NCBI RefSeq assembly: GCF_010882175.1
Contig: NZ_WKLH01000001.1
Location: 372,001-436,000 of the forward strand
DNA from: Mangrovibacterium lignilyticum
Lineage (GTDB): Bacteria > Bacteroidota > Bacteroidia > Bacteroidales > Prolixibacteraceae
Direction of reading: 5' to 3'
DNA length: 64,000 nucleotides
A program made the translations under genes and the position numbers. This document shows positions 18,564 to 25,090 of this stretch, piece after piece. The notes beneath the pieces were generated by a model. It worked only from the letters and a program-made list of their open reading frames with translations. It ran no database searches and had not been told where the DNA came from. Positions within the stretch are counted from its first letter, which is position 1, and each line of letters starts with the position of its first letter.

Positions 18564-19577
18564 ATGACCGAACTAAACAGAATAGACAGTGATTCGGATG
18601 TTCCGAAATACTTACAAGTTGAAGAAATGATCCTGACAGATATTGAATCAGGCATTTTTAAACACGGCCAACGTATTCCGTCTATCAACGAAACCAGCGA
18701 AGACCTGCTTCTTTCGCGCGATACGGTCGAAAAAGCTTATACCCATTTGCGTAAAAAAGGAATCCTGATTTCGGTAAAAGGCAAAGGGTATTATGTCAAT
18801 AAAACAGAGACAGGGAAAAGGCTAAAAATAGCTTTGATCATAAACAAATTAAGCAACTATAAGCGTAGTCTTTACAACTCATTTATTCAAACGCTCGGTA
18901 CAAAAGCGAGCATCGATGTATTTATTTATCACTATGACATAAACGAATTTGAATCCATCATCAATGAAAACCTGAAACATTACGATTACTTTGTTATACT
19001 TCCTCATTTTAGAAATGACGCTGCTTCGGCTGTTCCGGTTATCCGGAAAATCCCGAAAGAAAAGGTTCTGATTGTTGACCGTTACTGGGAGGAGTTGAAA
19101 GATTATCCGGTGGTGTACCAGGAATATGACAAGGATATCCAGACTGCGTTGCAACAAGCTCTTGACTTGCTTAAGAAATACCAAAAGCTCAACCTTGTTT
19201 TTCCACAGAACGAATATTATTCGACGAACATCAAAAAAGGATTTACGCATTTCTGTCAGCATCAACAATTTAAGTTCGAAATAATAGATAATCTCACTGA
19301 AACGGACATTGTTAAAAATGAAGCATATGTATTGGTTTCAGACAATGATCTTTACATGTTTATTAAGTGTTTGAAAGCGAGAAACTGGAAGGCGGGACAG
19401 GATATCGGATTAATTTCGTACAATGAAAACCCTGTAAAGGAATTGCTTTGCGATGGTATTTCTACGATATCGACCAACCATGATGAGATTGGGAAAAAAG
19501 CCGCTGAAATGATCCTTTCAAAGAACTTCAAACGCATAAAAAGTCCGTTTGAATTTATCCAACGAAATTCCATTTAA
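18564..19577 (+). CDS. GntR-family transcriptional regulator with periplasmic-binding-like sensor
   Basis: 337 residues. The winged helix (about 14-80) shows GQRIPSINETSEDLLLSRDT and the wing GILISVKGKGYYV. From about 87 to 330 the fold resembles LacI/PBP-type sugar sensors (KIALIINKL, LIVDRYWEEL, IGLISYNENP). This GntR-PBP fusion is common in Bacteroidota, where such proteins often control sugar use (e.g. AraR-like). No transporter or enzyme gene is adjacent apart from the divergent ndh gene, so the target is unknown. Confidence 0.85.
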   Translation: MTELNRIDSDSDVPKYLQVEEMILTDIESGIFKHGQRIPSINETSEDLLLSRDTVEKAYTHLRKKGILISVKGKGYYVNKTETGKRLKIALIINKLSNYKRSLYNSFIQTLGTKASIDVFIYHYDINEFESIINENLKHYDYFVILPHFRNDAASAVPVIRKIPKEKVLIVDRYWEELKDYPVVYQEYDKDIQTALQQALDLLKKYQKLNLVFPQNEYYSTNIKKGFTHFCQHQQFKFEIIDNLTETDIVKNEAYVLVSDNDLYMFIKCLKARNWKAGQDIGLISYNENPVKELLCDGISTISTNHDEIGKKAAEMILSKNFKRIKSPFEFIQRNSI

Positions 19578-19692
19578 TTAACATTAACTTATCAATAAAT
19601 GATCTTTTGTTCTCATTAATAAATATTTCAATTGAATTTTAATTTTTTAAATTGTCAAACAATGACTTGCGATTCACTCAATTGTAAATATT

Positions 19693-20106
19693 ATGAGATT
19701 AGATAGTCAATTTGAATCGACTAAACTCAACATTTTAGTCGCAGAGGATGAAGAATATAATTTTTTGTTTATCTCTGAAGTTTTAAAAGATTATAACGTT
19801 AATCTAATTAGAGCTTACAATGGTAAAATGGCGATAGATTTGGTTCAACAAAAACCGGATATCGATTTGGTTTTAATGGATGTTGGCATGCCCGTAATGG
19901 ATGGTCTTGAGGCAACAAAAAGAATCAAAAGTCTCCGCCCTGAATTGCCCATTATCATTCAAACCGCTTATTCCCATTTATCCGACAAACACATGGCTTT
20001 AGAGAGCGGTTGTGATTGCTTCATGGCAAAACCGATCGTAAAAACGGAGCTATTCAAATGTCTTGAAAAGTACAAGCCAATACACGCAGTTCTGGAAAAA
20101 GTTTAA
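19693..20106 (+). CDS. Single-domain response regulator (CheY-like)
   Basis: 137 residues, a receiver domain with no output domain. The phosphorylation site is D63 in LVLMDVGMPVMDG, with acidic residues E18-D19-E20, switch Thr T91 and the conserved K113 in MAKPI. The 15-residue N-terminal extension is short and polar. It may act as a phosphorelay intermediate or diffusible output for a hybrid kinase. Neighbours on the same strand are a GntR gene and, 321 bp on, the thioredoxin-ApbE operon. The soluble kinase at 8.8-10 kb is a possible but unproven partner. Confidence 0.9.
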   Translation: MRLDSQFESTKLNILVAEDEEYNFLFISEVLKDYNVNLIRAYNGKMAIDLVQQKPDIDLVLMDVGMPVMDGLEATKRIKSLRPELPIIIQTAYSHLSDKHMALESGCDCFMAKPIVKTELFKCLEKYKPIHAVLEKV

Positions 20107-20138
20107 GCTAATTCTTTGCCTCCAATCTCTTTTATCAA

Positions 20139-20261
20139 TCAGCAATAAAACCATTCACTGATGATCGTACGATTTTGCTCGTCAAAAATCAGTTTCGAAT
20201 TGGAGCACAAAGCTGATGTCAGTAGCCGTTCTTTCAAACCATTATATTCATACACAATCAC
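20139..20261 (-). CDS. Possible small ORF or gene remnant in the 20.1-20.4 kb gap
   Basis: Within the 321-bp gap before the thioredoxin gene, the minus strand is open for about 40 codons from a GTG, with natural-looking composition (it includes VYEYNGLKERLL and ends SEWFYC). There is no ATG and no clear ribosome site, and I do not recognise the sequence. It could be a decayed gene end. Nothing else is visible in this gap apart from the promoter-like element near its right edge. Confidence 0.15.
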   Translation of the reverse strand: MIVYEYNGLKERLLTSALCSNSKLIFDEQNRTIISEWFYC

Positions 20262-20384
20262 CGGATTTCACCTTTTCTGTTATTCAGTTTCTTTCACACC
20301 AGTCTGAATTTATCGACAACTATCCGCAAAAACAGCGAACTGTTAAAAAAATCTAATTATCCAGATTACTATATATCTTGAAAA

Positions 20385-20403
20385 CTAATTCAAATTAGAT
20401 TTG
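20385..20403 (+). promoter_or_regulatory. Promoter -7 box overlapping a dyad, ahead of the thioredoxin-ApbE operon
   Basis: TAGATTTG (20396-20403) matches TAnnTTTG fully and lies 24 bp before the ATG. No TTTG is found 19-21 bases upstream. A perfect dyad CTAATT-CA-AATTAG (20385-20398) overlaps the box, so a regulator could cover it. The weak -33 together with the dyad suggests controlled expression; this is inference. Confidence 0.4.
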
Positions 20404-20427
20404 TTTTAGACACCAAAAATCACGCGT

Positions 20428-20862
20428 ATGAAAAAACTATTTAGTGCAATCCTGTTCTTCACGATTGCAGTTTCAACCCTATCAGCCCAAAATTGGAAAA
20501 CAGATTTTGAACAAGCCCAAAAAGAGGCTAAAGAATCGAACAAGAAGTTAATCATGGTCTTTCAGGGATCAGACTGGTGTGCCCCCTGCATGAAACTAAA
20601 CCGGGAAATCTGGAGTTCAGACACTTTTCAGTCGTACGCCAAAGATCACTATGTTATGTTGAAGGTTGATTTTCCTCGCAAAAAGGCGAATGCATTGCCG
20701 GAAGAGCTGCAAGCTGAAAATGGCAAATTAGCTGAAACCTACAATAAAAAGGGCTATTTCCCCCTTGTTGTCTTACTCGATTCCCAAGGAAAAGTAATTG
20801 GAGAAACCGGATACAAGAATGTAACTCCCGACGAATACATTAACCTTTTAAACGCCTTATAA
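20428..20862 (+). CDS. Exported thioredoxin-family protein (Thioredoxin_7-like)
   Basis: 144 residues. A signal peptide (about 1-20, ending STLSAQ) exports it to the periplasm. The redox site is GSDWCAPCMKLNRE with C51 and C54. A FPLVVLLDSQGKVIGETGY segment supplies the cis-Pro loop near 111. This is the DsbD-gamma/SoxW-like group that handles disulfides outside the cytoplasm. It opens an operon whose next gene (ApbE) starts 9 bp after its stop, so it probably reduces thiols of another operon product, most obviously the two-cysteine tail of the DUF4266 lipoprotein (inference). Confidence 0.85.
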   Translation: MKKLFSAILFFTIAVSTLSAQNWKTDFEQAQKEAKESNKKLIMVFQGSDWCAPCMKLNREIWSSDTFQSYAKDHYVMLKVDFPRKKANALPEELQAENGKLAETYNKKGYFPLVVLLDSQGKVIGETGYKNVTPDEYINLLNAL

Positions 20863-20871
20863 CCCCAAAAT

Positions 20872-21855
20872 TTGAAAAGCACTTTATTCCTGTTCATTCT
20901 CACGATAACTGTACTTTCAGGATATTGTGGAGAGAGCTACACTCGGACACTAAAACTGATGGGAAGTCGGTTTGACATTACTGTTGTTGCAGAAAATGAA
21001 ACAGAAGGCAACAGCTATATCGACATGGCCATCGGTGAGATTCAACGGATTGAAAAACTCATTTCATCCTGGGACCAAAATTCTCAAACTTCTGCAATTA
21101 ACCGGAACAGTGGTATCATACCTGTTCAGGTTGATCCGGAGCTCTTTCAACTCATTGAGCGAGCTATTGCTATTTCAAAGTTGACAGACGGCGCTTTCGA
21201 TATTACCTATGCGTCGATGGATAGGATCTGGAAGTTTGACGGCAGTATGACGGAGATGCCAACCCCCGAAGCGATCCAAGCCTCAGTGTCAAAAGTAGGT
21301 TTCGAACATCTTATTTTGAATAAAGCAGACCAAACTGTTTACCTGGACTTGAAAGGAATGAAAATCGGATTTGGAGCAATTGGCAAAGGTTATGCGGCAG
21401 ATAAAGCCAAAGCACTACTTATCGCGAACGGAGCAAAAGCCGGCATTATCAATGCGTCGGGTGATATGAATACCTGGGGAACACAACCATCGGGCGAGGA
21501 CTGGGAAGTAGGCATTGTCAACCCAATGAATAAGAACAAAGTATTTGCAGTACTTCCACTTCATCAGGGTGCTGTTGTTACTTCGGGGGACTATGAGAAA
21601 TATGTAAAATTTAACGGCATCCGCTACACGCATATAATCAATCCCCAAACGGGTTACCCGGCAACCGGAATCATTAGTGCAACCGTTTTTGCCCCCAAAG
21701 CAGAACTGGCTGATGCTTTGGCCACATCAATCTTTGTAATGGGAATTGACGTTGGAATCAACCGAATCAATCAACTCCCTAATATTGAATGTATTTTGAT
21801 CGATGAACAAGGAAATATATACAGTTCTGATCACATAAAAATTGAAAAAGAATGA
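20872..21855 (+). CDS. apbE: FAD:protein FMN transferase (ApbE)
   Basis: 327 residues from a TTG codon; an export signal (about 1-19, ending SGYCG) is present. Hallmarks are GFGAIGKGYAADKA (166-179), INASGDMN (193-200), VVTSGDYEKYV near 226-236 and HIINPQTGYPATG (244-256), the FAD- and Mg2+-binding core. ApbE enzymes attach FMN to a Thr or Ser of exported acceptor proteins. No NqrB/C, RnfG/D or FMN-bind domain gene lies in the window, so the acceptor must be another operon product or be encoded elsewhere. The stop overlaps the next start by 4 bp (ATGA), indicating translational coupling with DUF4266. Confidence 0.93.
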   Translation: MKSTLFLFILTITVLSGYCGESYTRTLKLMGSRFDITVVAENETEGNSYIDMAIGEIQRIEKLISSWDQNSQTSAINRNSGIIPVQVDPELFQLIERAIAISKLTDGAFDITYASMDRIWKFDGSMTEMPTPEAIQASVSKVGFEHLILNKADQTVYLDLKGMKIGFGAIGKGYAADKAKALLIANGAKAGIINASGDMNTWGTQPSGEDWEVGIVNPMNKNKVFAVLPLHQGAVVTSGDYEKYVKFNGIRYTHIINPQTGYPATGIISATVFAPKAELADALATSIFVMGIDVGINRINQLPNIECILIDEQGNIYSSDHIKIEKE

Positions 21856-22064
21856 AACGAAAACTTCTGTTTCTGGTTATGATTACCCTATCGCTGGGCT
21901 CATGCAAAGTGGTAAAAGAATATGAAAAAATTAACCTCAACGATCCCGACATGGAACTGGGGACAAAGAAGATTGATATGTTTGAAACAACCTTTCAAGC
22001 TTATCGCGAAGCAGCGTCCGGAGCTAACGGAGGAAAAACAGGTGGTGGTTGTGGATGTAATTAG
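21852..22064 (+). CDS. DUF4266 small lipoprotein with Gly/Cys tail
   Basis: 70 residues. A lipoprotein signal ends LSLGSC with C18 as the lipidated residue, leaving a 53-residue mature protein. The middle (DPDMELGTKKIDMF) is acidic and mixed; the end reads REAASGANGGKTGGG followed by CGCN (C67, C69). This length, the early D-P-x-M element and the terminal GGGCGCN fit DUF4266. Such a tail could bind metal, form a disulfide, or be modified. The SGAN part loosely resembles the SGAT-type ApbE target but lacks the accepting Thr at the usual place, so flavinylation is only a hypothesis. Translationally coupled to apbE upstream and 6 bp before the DUF3570 gene. Confidence 0.85.
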   Translation: MKRKLLFLVMITLSLGSCKVVKEYEKINLNDPDMELGTKKIDMFETTFQAYREAASGANGGKTGGGCGCN

Positions 22065-22070
22065 AAAGCT

Positions 22071-23366
22071 ATGGAAAAGAAAATATTAAATTTGCTCATT
22101 ATTCTGTTCACTACGAATTCGTTGTGGGCACAGGAATCGAAGAGCTCTGACGAAAATTACAAAAAAAGGGTTCTGGAAAGTACTGAAATTGATTTCCTCA
22201 TGAGTTATTATTCTCAAGATGGCGACAACGCAGCAGTAACCGGGGGAATCGGATCCGAGGAATTAAAGGACATTGCGCCAACCCTAATCGTCTCCGTTCC
22301 GTTAAACGACGACGATGTGTTAACCGTTGAAGCAGGCATTTCAGCCTATACATCTGCCTCATCGAGCAATATTAATCCATTTGATGGCAGTGGCCCCGCC
22401 GATCCGTTCCAAGCTTCATCAGGTGCTTCCCAAACCGATGTTTGGATGCACGGAGCAGGTACTTACAGTCATAGCTCAGACAACCGAAATCAAATATGGA
22501 CGGGAAAACTAAGTGTTTCCTCAGAGTTCGACTATTCTTCATTTGGTTTTGGGGGAAGTTTTACGCGACTATTTAATGAGAAAAATACAGAGGTGACCTT
22601 ATCCGGCAACGTATATCTAGATCAATGGAAAAAGCTATTCCCCTACGAACTTCGTTCGTTCGTGCCCGGAGGAAGTGGTCATTCCTCTTTTTTCCCCTCA
22701 GGTTATAATCCAAAGTTCGACGGACTTGACGGAAAGAACAGAAACTCCTATTCCGCAGGTTTGGTCATCACCCAAATTCTGTCTAAAAAATTACAGGGAG
22801 CGATTCTTGCTGACGGAGTATTCCAAAAAGGCTTGTTATCAACTAATTACCAGCGCGTTTACTTTTCGGACTATCCTGACTATTTTGTCGATAATTTTCA
22901 ATTAGCCGACGATGTAGAACGGCTACCAAACAGCCGAACGAAAATTGCTGTTGGAGCACGCCTCAATTATTACCTAAACGAACGATTTGTGTTGCGATCA
23001 TTCTATCGTTACTATACCGACAATTGGGGAATAAGCTCTCATACAGCAAGCCTTGAAATACCTGTTAAGATAAGCGATAAATTAACCGTATATCCTTCTT
23101 ACCGGTACTACTCGCAAACAGCCGCTGACTATTTTGCAGGTTACAACGAGCATCTTTCGACTGAAAAATATTACACCTCGGACTACGATTTATCAAAATT
23201 CAACGCAAATCAGTATGGAATCGGTCTTCGCTACACCGATATATTTACTGAACACCATATCGGCCTACTAAAAATTAAAAGTTTCGACTTGAAATACAAT
23301 TATTATAAACGAGATAGTAGTTTTAAAGCTAACTTCATTTCATTCGGAGTTAGTTTTGTCCTTTAA
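22071..23366 (+). CDS. DUF3570 outer-membrane-type beta-barrel protein
   Basis: 431 residues. A signal peptide (about 1-20, ending SLWAQ) precedes a sequence of alternating aromatic and polar stretches typical of a beta-barrel, ending in FISFGVSFVL with a terminal hydrophobic residue. Early elements TEIDFLMSYYSQDGDNAAVTGG and the LIVSVPLNDDD strand match DUF3570. A serine/glycine-rich stretch (about 95-140) could be an external loop. The family recurs with DUF4266 and ApbE, which suggests it transports or anchors the partner lipoprotein at the outer membrane; this role is inference. It ends the operon; a strong terminator follows. Confidence 0.85.
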   Translation: MEKKILNLLIILFTTNSLWAQESKSSDENYKKRVLESTEIDFLMSYYSQDGDNAAVTGGIGSEELKDIAPTLIVSVPLNDDDVLTVEAGISAYTSASSSNINPFDGSGPADPFQASSGASQTDVWMHGAGTYSHSSDNRNQIWTGKLSVSSEFDYSSFGFGGSFTRLFNEKNTEVTLSGNVYLDQWKKLFPYELRSFVPGGSGHSSFFPSGYNPKFDGLDGKNRNSYSAGLVITQILSKKLQGAILADGVFQKGLLSTNYQRVYFSDYPDYFVDNFQLADDVERLPNSRTKIAVGARLNYYLNERFVLRSFYRYYTDNWGISSHTASLEIPVKISDKLTVYPSYRYYSQTAADYFAGYNEHLSTEKYYTSDYDLSKFNANQYGIGLRYTDIFTEHHIGLLKIKSFDLKYNYYKRDSSFKANFISFGVSFVL

Positions 23367-23388
23367 CTCGCATAACATCTTCTGAGGT

Positions 23389-23424
23389 AATACCCGGTAA
23401 GGAAAAGCATTCTTACCGGGTATT
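23389..23424 (+). terminator. Terminator of the thioredoxin-ApbE-DUF4266-DUF3570 operon
   Basis: Perfect 13-bp stem AATACCCGGTAAG / CTTACCGGGTATT with a 10-nt loop and a following T-rich run. Confidence 0.9.
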
Positions 23425-23487
23425 TTCTTTTCCTTACTCACGCAAATTTAGGAACGGCATTTGCACACTTTTATATAACCCCTGAAA

Positions 23488-23545
23488 TCCGACATATTTA
23501 AAACGAATATGTAGGATTAGAGCTAATGACCTACATAAATGTAGG
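23488..23545 (+). promoter_or_regulatory. Overlapping alternative hairpins ahead of the Nif11-like ORF
   Basis: Three inverted repeats share segments. First, 488-498 pairs with 506-516 (ACATATT/AATATGT plus TCC/GGA; all numbers are 23-kb offsets). Second, ATGTAGG at 509-515 pairs with CCTACAT at 530-536, with inner ATTA/TAAT. Third, CCTACA at 530-535 pairs with TGTAGG at 540-545. Each excludes its neighbour. The last ATGTAGG runs into AGGAG 1 nt before the start codon at 23549. It could be a leader switch or an operator with three half-sites. Confidence 0.45.
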
Positions 23546-23548
23546 AGA

Positions 23549-23824
23549 ATGGACGATCGTAATAAAAATTTAAAAGTACTGACTATGGCAATTAACGATG
23601 CAATGAAATTTATTCGCGAATCTCAGGAAAACCGTGAATTAAGAAAAGAAGTCAACACATGCAAACCGGAAGAATTATTTGAGAAATTAAAAGAGCTTGG
23701 CTATGACTTCAGTGAGGACGAATTCGAAGAATCAGTTAACATGATGCATGTAAAATGCCAATTCGAACAACAGGCCAATCAACTCATGCAAACTGACATG
23801 TGGTTCAAAATGTTGTTAAAATAA
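23549..23824 (+). CDS. Nif11-like small protein
   Basis: 91 residues, no signal peptide. Residues about 15-62 show the Nif11 leader pattern: a helix (AINDAMKFIRESQENRELRK), then a short charged link (CKPEELFEKLKELG), then YDFSEDEFEES. In nitrile-hydratase-leader/Nif11 RiPP precursors this region is the recognition leader and is followed by a double-Gly site and a variable core. Here there is no GG; the end is CQFEQQANQLMQTDMWFKMLLK-like (C70, also C38). It may be a stand-alone Nif11-fold protein rather than a precursor. No lanthionine synthetase, radical SAM or cyclodehydratase gene lies in the window. It stands alone between two terminators. Confidence 0.55.
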   Translation: MDDRNKNLKVLTMAINDAMKFIRESQENRELRKEVNTCKPEELFEKLKELGYDFSEDEFEESVNMMHVKCQFEQQANQLMQTDMWFKMLLK

Positions 23825-23876
23825 CGATTAAAAATTATTCGTTTGAATCTATCATTTCAAATGTTTATTATTTACC

Positions 23877-23924
23877 AAAACTGCTATTAACTTCTTGTAA
23901 AAATCGAATTTAATAGCAGTTTTT
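23877..23924 (+). terminator. Terminator after the Nif11-like gene
   Basis: 13-bp stem AAAACTGCTATTA / TAATAGCAGTTTT with a loop of about 21 nt, ending in T residues. Confidence 0.8.
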
Positions 23925-24110
23925 ATGTTGTTTCATATTATTACTACTGTTTGATTTATTCTATAAAATGTAATCATTCGCTATCATCGGTAGCCGTATA
24001 CCACTCAATTTAAAGACATTAACAACTTAATATCCTAACCTATTAATTAGTTCCGCGTATGCTTGCATATATACCCCTATTTACCGATACTAATTAATAA
24101 TGTAATTATC

Positions 24111-24833
24111 ATGAAAAAAATCTCTGTTTCCCTTCTACTGTCCTTTTTCCTTGTTACGCTAGCTCTAGCTCAAAAGGACCAGATCCCTCTGATTGGATCA
24201 AAAGCCCCCTCCTTCACTGCACAAACAACTCAAGGCGAATTAACTTTCCCTGATGATTATGGGTCTAGCTGGAAAATTCTGTTTAGTCATCCTAAAGACT
24301 TTACTCCGGTTTGCTCTTCCGAAATTCTCGAATTAGCTTATATGGAAAAAGAATTCGAGTCTATGAATGTTAAAATGGCTGTAATTTCTACCGATAACCT
24401 ATCACAACACAGAATGTGGGTAGCTCATCTGGAAGAATTAGACTACAAAGGTCGCGGTCAACAAGACATTAACTTCCCTTTGATAGACGACAGCAAAATG
24501 TTGATTTCAAAACAATACGGGATGCTACATGCTCCCACAAGTTCCAGTCGCGACATTCGCGGGGTTTATATTATTGACCCCAACAATATCGTGCGCTCAA
24601 TCAACTTTTACCCTGTTGAAGTTGGTCGAAATTTAGTTGAGATTGAACGAATTGTTTCGGCTTTGCAGACAACAAAGGACGAATTAGTTTTAACACCTGC
24701 TAATTGGAATGAAGGTGATGATGTTATGGTTCCCTATTTGCCTTACAGAGAAGAACAATTGGCCGAAAATCCAGAATTAAAAGACGAATTTTACAATGTG
24801 GGTAACCGGATGTGGTTTAAGAAAGTTAAATAA
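24111..24833 (+). CDS. Exported 1-Cys peroxiredoxin (Prx6-like)
   Basis: 240 residues from the ATG at 24111. A signal peptide (about 1-20, ending TLALAQ) exports it. The peroxidatic site is PKDFTPVCSSEI with C68; no other cysteine exists in the mature protein, so it is of the 1-Cys type. Further Prx6 marks are RGVYIIDPNNIVRSINFYP and the long C-terminal dimerisation arm with NWNEGDDVMVP. It reduces peroxides in the periplasm and needs an outside reductant, plausibly the exported thioredoxin encoded 3.7 kb upstream (inference). A longer start at 24063 would hide the signal peptide and is rejected. Confidence 0.9.
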   Translation: MKKISVSLLLSFFLVTLALAQKDQIPLIGSKAPSFTAQTTQGELTFPDDYGSSWKILFSHPKDFTPVCSSEILELAYMEKEFESMNVKMAVISTDNLSQHRMWVAHLEELDYKGRGQQDINFPLIDDSKMLISKQYGMLHAPTSSSRDIRGVYIIDPNNIVRSINFYPVEVGRNLVEIERIVSALQTTKDELVLTPANWNEGDDVMVPYLPYREEQLAENPELKDEFYNVGNRMWFKKVK

Positions 24834-24871
24834 TCTAGGTTACTGAATCAATTAGAAAACAACTCAATAAA

Positions 24872-24902
24872 AGAGAGGAACAACATGACAGTGTTCCTCT
24901 CT
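24872..24902 (+). terminator. Terminator after the peroxiredoxin gene
   Basis: Stem AGAGAGGAAC / GTTCCTCTCT with an 11-nt loop, followed by TTCATTTTT. Confidence 0.85.
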
Positions 24903-25090
24903 TTCATTTTTAGATGCAAGCCAGAAACAATCCCCATCATTCGGCCATTGTCAATACTCAACCTCCGCCTTTTGCAGATCTATTAGCTCCTTGTAATTTT
25001 TCGAGCCACTTTACCGCAAGCTATTCTTGTTTCTTGCCAAAAAGAAAACCCGGAATTGCTCCCGGGGTCAAAATCTTTTATATTCAACGT

